Positions 1-8,008 of a stretch of DNA of 38,327 nucleotides are shown here, piece after piece. The stretch comes from Burkholderiaceae bacterium. GTDB lineage: Bacteria > Pseudomonadota > Gammaproteobacteria > Burkholderiales > Burkholderiaceae_F. Below the pieces are notes generated by a model. That model worked only from the letters and a program-made list of their open reading frames with translations. It was not told where the DNA came from and did no database searches. Position 1 is the stretch's first letter; every line of letters begins with the position of its first letter. The stretch covers positions 1-38,327 of the forward strand of contig JACCYC010000248.1 in assembly GCA_013696665.1 (NCBI GenBank), in the 5' to 3' direction. A program made the position numbers and the translations under genes.

Positions 1-32
1 GGACTTTCAATGGTTAACATCGATCCGGGTTC

Positions 33-800
33 CTATTGACTGCCGGCGTATAAAAAACTGCTCAGGATCGGATCGCCAGACAACGTCTCTTCGCTTTTCC
101 AGTCGTGAAATTCCGGATGCCATTGCACGGCAGCAAGATACGAGCGCCCGGTCCAGCAGATTGCCTCGATCAATCCGTCTTCCGGTGATGTCGCTTCAAC
201 GGTAAAACCGTCAGCCAGCTTCTTCACTCCCTGGTGATGAACGCTATTGACGCGCGCCCGCGCCACGCCTGGGTACAAGTTTGCGAGACGCGTGCCCGGC
301 ACGAGATCGATCTCGTGAAAATTCTGGTCATATAGCTTCGCATCACGGTGCGTGCGACTGCCCGGTTGCTGTGTGAGGATGTCTTGATAAAGCGTGCCGC
401 CAAAGGCCACGTTGATAACTTGCAACCCTCGGCACACGCCGAGCACCGGCTTGCCGGCGTCGACAAATGCGCGCAACAGCGCGATCTCGTATTCGTCGCG
501 AACGCGGTCGCCGCTCCATTCGGGCTTCAGCGGCTCTTCACCATAGCTGCCGGGCCAGACATCGGAGCCGCCGTGAAGCACCAGCCCATCCAGCCACGCC
601 GCGTATTCACCTAGCGTGACATCGCCACGCCTCGTATGGCCTTGGGGCGACGGGACCATTACTGCGAGCGCTCCGCTCGATTGGACCCAGTGCACGATCG
701 ACTGCTCGACATACTGCAGAGTTTTGCCGGTAAATATCGGGCGCGCCGGGTCTGCGTGAAGGAAGCACGCCGAGATGCCGATCCGTGGACGCGCGCTCAC
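33..800 (-). CDS. Class I glutamine amidotransferase, gamma-glutamyl-GABA hydrolase (PuuD/peptidase C26)-like
   Basis: Nucleophile elbow GVCRGLQVINVAFGGTLYQD and AVQWHPEF. GTG start at 800 overlaps the ADH stop (ATGTGA), so the 1289 start in the ORF track is an artificial extension. Confidence 0.85.
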   Translation of the reverse strand: MSARPRIGISACFLHADPARPIFTGKTLQYVEQSIVHWVQSSGALAVMVPSPQGHTRRGDVTLGEYAAWLDGLVLHGGSDVWPGSYGEEPLKPEWSGDRVRDEYEIALLRAFVDAGKPVLGVCRGLQVINVAFGGTLYQDILTQQPGSRTHRDAKLYDQNFHEIDLVPGTRLANLYPGVARARVNSVHHQGVKKLADGFTVEATSPEDGLIEAICWTGRSYLAAVQWHPEFHDWKSEETLSGDPILSSFLYAGSQ

Positions 801-1930
801 ATCGCCTGCTCGAAGAACCGTGTGAAGTCTTCGCGCGTCACCGGGCGGGGATTGGTCTGATGGCAAATATCCTTCTCGGCGATGCCCACCAGCGCCGGAA
901 TCTGATCGCGCCGGACTCCAACTGCCGACAGCGAAGGTGCAATGCCGATGTCCTGTCTCAATTGCAACAGCCATGGGATGAAATCTTCCGCTGCACCCGC
1001 ACCGACGACGTGCGCCAGCTCCGCAAACTTGGCGTGCGCCGCCTCCAGATTGAATTGCATCACCGGCGCGAGCATCAATGCGTTTGCGAGTCCGTGATGC
1101 AGATCGCACACAGCGCCAAGCGCGTGAGCGCACGAATGCACCGCGCCGAGATCCTTTTGAAAAGCGATGGCCCCCATCATCGACGCCATCATCATGTCGG
1201 CGCGCGCTTCGATATTGCGGCCGTCGCGCACGGCAGTCCGCAGCGCTCGCGCTGCGATACGGACGCCTTCTAGCGCAATGCCGTCGCACAGTGGGTGGAA
1301 TGCCGGCGACAGATACGACTCGATGTTGTGCGTCAGCGCATCCATACCGGTAGCCGCTGTGACGGCGGGAGGCAGATCCAGTGTCAGCGCCGGATCAGCA
1401 AAGACGGCTTTGGCGAGTAGCTTCGGCGAGAAAATGACCTGCTTGACGTGGGTCGTATCGTCGCTGACCACGCTTGAACGTCCGACTTCAGAACCGGTGC
1501 CGCTGGTGGTCGGCACCGCGATGAAGTAGGGCAGTTCGTTTGTAATAGGCCGCACGCGAGGGTGATCCCATGCGTATTCGATGACGTCGCCTTCGTGAAC
1601 CGCCATCAGCGCGACGACCTTGGCGACGTCGAGCGCCGCGCCGCCGCCGATGCCAATCACCGAGTCCGCGCGGTGCTGCTGAAACGCCGCGCGGCCCTGC
1701 ATTGCCTGTGACCCGGTCGGGTTGCCGTGCACGCCGTCAAACACATGGGTCGCAAGATCAACATTCAGATTCGCAACGAAGTCCTTAAGTACCGGCAGTG
1801 ACGCCAGTACGCGATCGGTGACGACTATCGGCCGTGCGAACCCGCGTTGGAGCAGATGGTTGCCGACCTGCTTACTCGCCCCGGCGCCGAAGTGAATCTC
1901 AGTTGGAAACGAAAATCTTGTGATGGCCAT
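797..1930 (-). CDS. Iron-containing alcohol dehydrogenase
   Basis: IGIGGGAALDVAKVVA nucleotide-binding segment, PTTSGTGSEV, and HSCAHALGAVCDLHHGLANA metal-binding region typical of Fe-ADH. Confidence 0.9.
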   Translation of the reverse strand: MAITRFSFPTEIHFGAGASKQVGNHLLQRGFARPIVVTDRVLASLPVLKDFVANLNVDLATHVFDGVHGNPTGSQAMQGRAAFQQHRADSVIGIGGGAALDVAKVVALMAVHEGDVIEYAWDHPRVRPITNELPYFIAVPTTSGTGSEVGRSSVVSDDTTHVKQVIFSPKLLAKAVFADPALTLDLPPAVTAATGMDALTHNIESYLSPAFHPLCDGIALEGVRIAARALRTAVRDGRNIEARADMMMASMMGAIAFQKDLGAVHSCAHALGAVCDLHHGLANALMLAPVMQFNLEAAHAKFAELAHVVGAGAAEDFIPWLLQLRQDIGIAPSLSAVGVRRDQIPALVGIAEKDICHQTNPRPVTREDFTRFFEQAM

Positions 1931-1949
1931 CGGAACCTACGTTAGGAAT

Positions 1950-3521
1950 CTAATTTATACGCACCCAGCGCAACTCGAGTACGTCGCTCGGCCACTGCAC
2001 GACATCGATGTTGGGCCGCATGACCCACGTCAGCTTGCGCCGATATAACGGCACGAGTGGCAACTCGGCATTCATCATGCGCAACACATCACCTGTCAGC
2101 GCACGGCGCTTTCCAATGTCGGGCTCGATACGAATTGCATCAATCAACGCATCGAGCTTGGCATTCGAGTAACGCCCGCCGTTGAACGCACCGCTGCCTG
2201 CGCCGTCCCAGCTGCGGATGACGTTATTGAGCATCGCCCAAGGGTCGGTGCCAGGCGTCCAGCCAAATTCGAAAAAACTCGCAGTGGCCTGGGTCAATTT
2301 CGGAAAGAAAATTGAACTCGGCGAAGGCTGAAACGAAACCCGAATGCCAACCTGCGCAAGCATCGCGCTGATGGCCTGGCACACCGCCGCGCGATAGGTG
2401 ACGTTGACACAATCGAGCGCGATCTCGAATCCATCGCCGTAACCGGCGTCCTTCAGCAGCGCACGCGCCGTTGCGGGACTGTAGGGCAGGCGCTGGTCGA
2501 GCTCGCGCAGGTAGCCGTCAACCAGCGGTGAAACATGCGCACCGGCCGGCGTGGCCTGCCCGCGCAATACCTTGGCGATGATCGTGTCGATATCAATGGC
2601 GTGATAAACCGCGCGCCGTACGCGCACATCCTTGAACGGGTTGCGACCTTTGACATCGGAGAACTGCAGTTCGGGACGCGCCTGATCGAACCCCAGATAC
2701 TGCATGCCGATGTCGCTGGTCTCAAGCGACTTCAAGGTGCTGTCACGCTTGATACGCGCGACGTCCTGAAATGGTGGATCGATCACGAAGTCGATTTCGT
2801 TCGATGCCAGCGCCGCGAGCCGCGTCGCATCGGCCTGGATCACGGCGTAGATCGCCTCGGTCAGATTGCCGGTCCCGGGTCCGCCCTTGCCCCACCAGTT
2901 CGGATTCGCGGTCAGCACAAGCCGACGGTCGGGCTCGTAGCTCTTCAGCACAAACGGTCCGGTGCCGTTGGCATTGCGAACCGCATGCGTCTCCTGCTTG
3001 CCGTTGTAGTCCTGCGGCAGCATCACGCCATTTTTCGCCGCCCATTGCTTGCTCATCATTGCGACCAGCCAAAGCTTGTCGGGCAATACAGCATCGGGCG
3101 CTGATAGCTGTATGTCGACCGTCATCGGGTCGACCTTGCGTGCGCCAATAACGCCACGCAACTGGCTGGCGCGCTGCGAAGTCTTCGCTAGCGCGCGTTC
3201 GAACGAAAATACGGCGTCGTCTGCAGTGAAGGCGGTGCCATCGTGAAACGTGACATTCGGGCGCAGCTTGAAGCGCCATGACGTTGGCGAGGTTGCTTGC
3301 CACGACAACGCAAGCGACGGCTCCAGCTTGAAGTCACGATCACGATTGACGAGCCCTTCGTAAATCTGAGTCACTACGCGCGTCTGATAGAGCAGGGCGA
3401 GTGAATGCGGATCGAGCGAGTTCGGATCGAATGCACTGGCAAAGCGCAGCGTCTTCGCCAATGCCGGCGTAAGCGCCAACGCCGACGACACGAGTGCGAA
3501 CGCGATCAATCGTGCAAGCAC
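1950..3521 (-). CDS. ABC transporter substrate-binding protein, family 5 (oligopeptide/dipeptide type)
   Basis: N-terminal signal peptide (MLARLIAFALVSSALALTPALA), LRFASAFDPNSLDPHS, WRFKLRPNVTFHDGTAFTADDAVFSFER; SBP_bac_5 hallmarks. Confidence 0.9.
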   Translation of the reverse strand: MLARLIAFALVSSALALTPALAKTLRFASAFDPNSLDPHSLALLYQTRVVTQIYEGLVNRDRDFKLEPSLALSWQATSPTSWRFKLRPNVTFHDGTAFTADDAVFSFERALAKTSQRASQLRGVIGARKVDPMTVDIQLSAPDAVLPDKLWLVAMMSKQWAAKNGVMLPQDYNGKQETHAVRNANGTGPFVLKSYEPDRRLVLTANPNWWGKGGPGTGNLTEAIYAVIQADATRLAALASNEIDFVIDPPFQDVARIKRDSTLKSLETSDIGMQYLGFDQARPELQFSDVKGRNPFKDVRVRRAVYHAIDIDTIIAKVLRGQATPAGAHVSPLVDGYLRELDQRLPYSPATARALLKDAGYGDGFEIALDCVNVTYRAAVCQAISAMLAQVGIRVSFQPSPSSIFFPKLTQATASFFEFGWTPGTDPWAMLNNVIRSWDGAGSGAFNGGRYSNAKLDALIDAIRIEPDIGKRRALTGDVLRMMNAELPLVPLYRRKLTWVMRPNIDVVQWPSDVLELRWVRIN

Positions 3522-3524
3522 GCT

Positions 3525-4346
3525 CTAGCTCCGCTTTTTCTTGGGCGGCCCGGCGGTGCCGAGCCCAACGCGCGCGGCCTCCGTATCGATAATCGAAGAC
3601 ACGGTCACGTTGGCGAGGTTCACATCCGGCCCCAGCGCAGCGATCAACGCCTTCTTCATGTCTTCGATGTCGCAGCTCCGGACGCCGCTGATCCAGGGTC
3701 CGGGCAACTCGATCATCACGCGCGACATATCAAGCGAGCGCGTCAACAGGTCAATCGTGCGCGTGCGCAGCTTGCCACTTTCGATCAGTTCGGCGGCTTC
3801 GACCAGCACGAGTGCAGCGCCCGCGTCAAAGCAGGTCTCTGCCTGGCTGATAAGCAGCGCGGGCTTGCTCAGCGTCTCCTTCGAGCCAACCTCACCAAAA
3901 ACGATCAATCCCGCGGCTGCTGCATTCCGAATCTGTGCACGGCGCTGGGCCTCGGTGAGCGGCACGACATTGTCGGAGATCTCGATCGCTTTGAAGCCGA
4001 GAGCAAGTGCCTCGGCGTAGTACTCAGGCAGTGCCCGAGCACCTTGGGTGGCGAAGACATACTCGTGGAACTGCCCGCCGAGAAAAGGTTGGATGTGATT
4101 GCGTTGATACAGCCGCAGCTTTTCGAGTAGAGCTTTACGAGGATATAGGCGCACAGTTCCGGTCTTGATCTTCGCAAGATCGATGTACGCACCGGCGAGC
4201 GCGACCAGATCTTGCGTGTAGACGAGCGGCAAGCCATCGTCCAGCACCATCGTCTGTCCCGAGCGGCGCGGCTTGCGCATTGAGCGCTCGCGAGGCAGCG
4301 GAACAAAATCGAAAGGCGCGCGTGGTGTGGATTTGGCCGCAGACAT
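3525..4346 (-). CDS. Phosphosulfolactate synthase (ComA/HSA32) family protein
   Basis: KPRRSGQTMVLDDGLPL, AGAYIDLAKIKTGTVRLYP, FLGGQFHEYVFATQG, FKAIEISDNVVPL, FGEVGSKE segments characteristic of the ComA-like TIM barrel. ATG at 4346 chosen over 4484, which would run into the divergent sulfatase. Confidence 0.75.
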   Translation of the reverse strand: MSAAKSTPRAPFDFVPLPRERSMRKPRRSGQTMVLDDGLPLVYTQDLVALAGAYIDLAKIKTGTVRLYPRKALLEKLRLYQRNHIQPFLGGQFHEYVFATQGARALPEYYAEALALGFKAIEISDNVVPLTEAQRRAQIRNAAAAGLIVFGEVGSKETLSKPALLISQAETCFDAGAALVLVEAAELIESGKLRTRTIDLLTRSLDMSRVMIELPGPWISGVRSCDIEDMKKALIAALGPDVNLANVTVSSIIDTEAARVGLGTAGPPKKKRS

Positions 4347-4374
4347 GTTACCTATATAGTACTGACGGACTCCA

Positions 4375-5850
4375 ATGCCGAGAGGCTCACACGAGAAGAT
4401 GGCGTTACCCGCTCGCAATCTGCTGGTAATCATGTCCGACGAGCACAACCCCAAAGTGCTGGGCAATGCAGGACATCCGATCATTCAAACGCCGAATTTG
4501 GATGCCCTCGCTGCGCGCGGCACTGCGTTTAGTTCGGCGTACACCACGAGCCCAGTGTGTATCCCTGCACGTGCGGGCTTCGCGTGTGGCAAATATATTC
4601 ACCAGATCGGGTTTTGGGACAACGCCGATGCCTACGATGGTTCGGTGCCGTCATGGCACCATCTGTTGCGCGAACGTGGCCACCGCGTTGTTTCGATCGG
4701 CAAGCTGCATTACCGACTTGCAGGCGAAGACCACGGTTTCAGCGAAGAACAGATCGCGATGCACATTTATCAGGGCAAGGGCGACCTGATCGGCTTGATT
4801 CGTGACGACATGCCCGCGCGCGGCAACTCCAAAAAAATGATTGCGATGGCAGGCCCCGGCGAATCCACCTACACCTTCTATGACAAGGACATTTGCTCGC
4901 GCGCTCAGGTCTGGCTGCGTGAAGAGGGCGTGCGCAAGGCGGAAAAACCGTGGGTGCTGTTCGTGTCGTTCGTCGCGCCGCACTTTCCGCTGACTGCGCC
5001 GCCCGAGCATTACTACCGCTACTGGAACCAGGATTTGCCGCTCCCTAAGCAGTACGCGCGTGAGCAGCGCCCCCGTCACCCATACCTTGTCGACTACAGC
5101 AACAACTTTAACTACGACGACCATTTCAAGTCGCCGCACGACGTGAAAAAGGCGCTGGCGGGGTATTTTGGTTTGGTTTCATACCTCGACGAAAACATCG
5201 GCAAGGTGCTCACGACCCTGCGCGACGCTGGGCTCGAAGATGACACGGTCGTCATGTATACCAGCGATCACGGTGACAACCTCGGCGCGCGCGGGCTGTG
5301 GGGCAAGTCCACTATGTACGAAGAGGTTGCCGGCGTGCCGTTGATATTGGCTGGCGCAGGTATTCCGCAGGCCCGCCGTATCCCTACACCAGTCAGCCAC
5401 GTTGATGCTTTTCCGACACTGCTCGAAATTGCCGGAGTGAAAACGCCGGCAGGCTATCCAGGCGTGTCTCTTGTCGACGTTGCCCATGGTGCGAAGCCCC
5501 GGCGTGCGGTGCTATCTGAATACCATGGCATGGGATCGAGCACCGGTGTGTTCGCGCTCCGCATGGAGCAATGGAAGTACGTGCACTACGTCAACTATCC
5601 CGCGCAGCTGTTCGACCTCAACGAGGATCCGGAAGAGTTGTGTGATGTCGTTAATGATGCAGCCTATGCCGATGCGTTGGAGCAATGTCGCCGCGCTCTG
5701 TTTGCGATCTGCGATCCGAACGAGGTCGACCGGCGTGCGCACGCGCGGCAGGCTGAACTGCTCGCGCTGAACGGCGGACGCGCCGCGGTGATCGAGCGCG
5801 GTGACTTCGGCTTTACCCCGGCGCCGGGCACCGTCGCAGATTTCCAGTAG
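4375..5850 (+). CDS. Sulfatase family hydrolase (alkaline phosphatase superfamily, Cys-type)
   Basis: NLLVIMSDEHNPKVLG, sulfatase signature SPVCIPARAGF (CxPxR), YTSDHGDNLGARGLWGKSTMYEE. No N-terminal signal peptide seen. Alternative start ATG at 4399. Confidence 0.88.
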   Translation: MPRGSHEKMALPARNLLVIMSDEHNPKVLGNAGHPIIQTPNLDALAARGTAFSSAYTTSPVCIPARAGFACGKYIHQIGFWDNADAYDGSVPSWHHLLRERGHRVVSIGKLHYRLAGEDHGFSEEQIAMHIYQGKGDLIGLIRDDMPARGNSKKMIAMAGPGESTYTFYDKDICSRAQVWLREEGVRKAEKPWVLFVSFVAPHFPLTAPPEHYYRYWNQDLPLPKQYAREQRPRHPYLVDYSNNFNYDDHFKSPHDVKKALAGYFGLVSYLDENIGKVLTTLRDAGLEDDTVVMYTSDHGDNLGARGLWGKSTMYEEVAGVPLILAGAGIPQARRIPTPVSHVDAFPTLLEIAGVKTPAGYPGVSLVDVAHGAKPRRAVLSEYHGMGSSTGVFALRMEQWKYVHYVNYPAQLFDLNEDPEELCDVVNDAAYADALEQCRRALFAICDPNEVDRRAHARQAELLALNGGRAAVIERGDFGFTPAPGTVADFQ

Positions 5851-5859
5851 GAGAAAATA

Positions 5860-6828
5860 ATGATTCGCATACTTTTGTTGGCAGTGCTCTCGCTGTTACC
5901 GATCGCGTCGGTGTCGGGACAGGAGTGGCCGTCGAAGCCGGTGCGCTTCATTGTCGGCTACCCGCCCGGTGGTGGGCACGACTTCGTTGCCCGAACTGTT
6001 GCGCAGCGCATGTCCGAACAATTGAAGCAGACTTTCCTGGTCGAGAACCGCTCCGGCGCATCAGGCGCAATTGGCACTGACTATGTCGCCAAAAGTGACC
6101 CCGACGGCTACACCTTGTTGATTGCCTCGCCAGCCGAGGTGATGGTGGGGCCGATCGCCGGTCAGAAAGTGCCATACGACGCTGCGAAGGATCTGGTGCC
6201 CGTGGCTTTGATTGGTGAGACACCACTGGCAGTGGCCATTCATCCGTCGGTACCTGCGAACACGATGCAGGAATTGCTTGCGCTTGCCAAGCGTTCGCCG
6301 GGAAAGTTATCCTACGGGACGCCGGGAACCGGCAGCTCGCATCAGTTCGCAGGCGAATCGATCAAAGCGATTGGCGAAATATTCATTGTGCACATTCCTT
6401 ATCGGGGCGCCGCGCCTGCAGTGACGGATCTTCTTGGTGGACAGGTCGAAATTGGTATCGTCGGCATGCCGCCGGTGATTGGCCATCACAAGTCGGGCAA
6501 ACTGAAAATCATCGCAGTCACCAGCGCTAAGCGATCTGCGGCAACGCCAGAGATTGCATCGGTGGCCGAGTTACCGGGTTTTGCTGGCTTTCACTTCACC
6601 AACTGGCAAGGCGTTTATGCCGCTGCGAAAACGCCGCCAGCAGTGATTCAGCGCATCGCGGCCGAAATCGCGAATGCTGTGCGCGATCCCGCCACGCGAC
6701 AACGGCTGTTGACTGCGGGTGTCGATCCGCTCGGCCTGGGACCGGCCGAGTTTTCAGCATTCCTGGCACGGGAGCATGCCACGTACACGAAGGTCGCGAA
6801 GGATCGCAACATTAAACTGGGCGAGTAA
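5860..6828 (+). CDS. Tripartite tricarboxylate transporter (Bug/TctC family) substrate-binding protein
   Basis: Signal peptide followed by WPSKPVRFIVGYPPGGGHDFVARTVAQRMSEQL and VENRSGASGAIGTDYVAKSDPDGYTLL, classic Bug signature. Confidence 0.93.
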   Translation: MIRILLLAVLSLLPIASVSGQEWPSKPVRFIVGYPPGGGHDFVARTVAQRMSEQLKQTFLVENRSGASGAIGTDYVAKSDPDGYTLLIASPAEVMVGPIAGQKVPYDAAKDLVPVALIGETPLAVAIHPSVPANTMQELLALAKRSPGKLSYGTPGTGSSHQFAGESIKAIGEIFIVHIPYRGAAPAVTDLLGGQVEIGIVGMPPVIGHHKSGKLKIIAVTSAKRSAATPEIASVAELPGFAGFHFTNWQGVYAAAKTPPAVIQRIAAEIANAVRDPATRQRLLTAGVDPLGLGPAEFSAFLAREHATYTKVAKDRNIKLGE

Positions 6829-6983
6829 TCGTGTCGCACAGGGCGATTTAAACCGTGCTCCGACCGGCGCGGTGCTGTTAGTCGCACATTGCCGGCCGGT
6901 AACCCGGCGCTATTGCTCACTTCTTCCTTCCAGTCTTCGTCACCTGAATGTTTCGGCTCCGGAAACTTTGTGCCTCACGCGCC

Positions 6984-7115
6984 TCAGCTCCCGAAAACAC
7001 CTGATAACTCGACTAGTTCAACCAAGAAACCATACCTTGTCACGAAGAGCGTGGCGAGGATGACCCGGGCGAAGAAGAAGCCGTCTTTCGACGCGAAACG
7101 ATTTTTGCGTTTCAT
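6984..7115 (-). CDS. Putative small hydrophobic protein (43 aa)
   Basis: ATG at 7115 preceded by GAGGAG (7123-7128) at 7-nt spacing; product MKRKNRFASKDGFFFARVILATLFVTRYGFLVELVELSGVFGS has a basic N-terminus and a hydrophobic segment. Confidence 0.4.
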   Translation of the reverse strand: MKRKNRFASKDGFFFARVILATLFVTRYGFLVELVELSGVFGS

Positions 7116-7145
7116 GACACAACTCCTCTGCGTTAGTACGGCACA

Positions 7146-7184
7146 AACAAAAAGCCCGGAGGCGTTCACGCGATCCGGGCTTTT
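7146..7184 (-). terminator. Rho-independent terminator (minus strand)
   Basis: Perfect 11-bp arms AAAAGCCCGGA / TCCGGGCTTTT (7150-7160 / 7174-7184) followed on the minus strand by TTTTTGTTT. Confidence 0.85.
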
Positions 7185-7202
7185 GATTGCCAGCTGGTTC
7201 AG

Positions 7203-7385
7203 CTACACGCCAGAACCTCCGCTCGGATCAATCTTCAGCACGGCTACGCCAAACAGCGTTTGCCCGCCGCAGTGCGTGCCAATGCCATTGGTCGACATCA
7301 GACGGACCACGCCCGTCGCCGCGAACCGCAGTCGCGACGAGGATGGGTTTGGGCTGCACAGGTTGAACATCTCAAGCTTCTCCAC
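7203..7385 (-). CDS. Putative small protein (60 aa from GTG, 55 aa from internal ATG)
   Basis: ORF lies exactly between a near-consensus promoter (7412-7439) and a strong terminator (7146-7184). No family recognised; the unit could instead be non-coding. Confidence 0.4.
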   Translation of the reverse strand: MEKLEMFNLCSPNPSSSRLRFAATGVVRLMSTNGIGTHCGGQTLFGVAVLKIDPSGGSGV

Positions 7386-7411
7386 GTAACCGGTTTATCG
7401 CCGGGAGACGA

Positions 7412-7439
7412 AATATACGGCGGGCGCTGCGGTTGTCAA
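7412..7439 (-). promoter_or_regulatory. Sigma70-type promoter on the minus strand
   Basis: TTGACA (7434-7439, complement), 16-nt spacer, TATATT (7412-7417, complement). Confidence 0.6.
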
Positions 7440-7519
7440 AGATTTCTGCGCGTGAATATTCATTAGTGTTGTTCGTTAGCAGCGTTAAGATCTAGTGGGT
7501 CTGAGACGAGGAGAAAAAC

Positions 7520-8008
7520 ATGAAGAAGTGGCCGTTTATTGCGCTGGTTTGCACCGTGCTGCTATCAGGCTGTGCGCACTTTTATCAGGATGCAAGATTA
7601 GGAGCAGAGGGATTCAATCCCGCTGTAGTCAGACAGCCGCAACCTCGATTGCCGAACGTCTTTGTTGTCGAAAACCGTTACTTGGTTGTCGATCAAGAGC
7701 CGATTCGAGTCACCAAGCGGGATGTCGGGCAGGACGGACGGGTCACGATCTCCTGGGCTCTGCCCGCTGGAAGTCCATACGTGTTTACTGACAAAGGTAT
7801 CGGCATTGCGGCCGGACCCAACAAAGAACGAGACACACCGGTCGGTTTGAAATGCGGCGTGCAGGGCGCGCCGCGCAAGATTTTTGAGTGCAGCTACAGG
7901 CCGTCGCCGGGGCGGTCGGTGTTCAAGTACACGATTAATGCAACGAATCGAGAGAACCCGCGCGAGGTGGTCGAGCCGCTGGATCCGTACATTGAGACCA
8001 ACCTATAG
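7520..8008 (+). CDS. Hypothetical lipoprotein
   Basis: RBS GAGGAG upstream of ATG; N-terminus MKKWPFIALVCTVLLSGCAHFY with lipobox LLSGC. Confidence 0.75.
   Translation: MKKWPFIALVCTVLLSGCAHFYQDARLGAEGFNPAVVRQPQPRLPNVFVVENRYLVVDQEPIRVTKRDVGQDGRVTISWALPAGSPYVFTDKGIGIAAGPNKERDTPVGLKCGVQGAPRKIFECSYRPSPGRSVFKYTINATNRENPREVVEPLDPYIETNL

Noticed and set aside
801-1289. N-terminal extension of the amidotransferase ORF (418 aa)
   Set aside because: Overlaps the confident Fe-ADH gene on the same strand; Arg-rich composition is typical of an out-of-frame read. GTG at 800 gives a normal full-length enzyme.
3405-4130. 241-aa plus-strand ORF
   Set aside because: Antisense to the ComA-like gene and to the start of the binding protein; Arg/Gln-rich shadow ORF.
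4347-4484. Upstream extension of the ComA-like ORF
   Set aside because: Runs into the divergent sulfatase coding region; a suitable ATG exists at 4346.
6889-7389. 166-aa plus-strand ORF
   Set aside because: Reads through the strong terminator hairpin and antisense to the small minus-strand unit; composition is not convincing.
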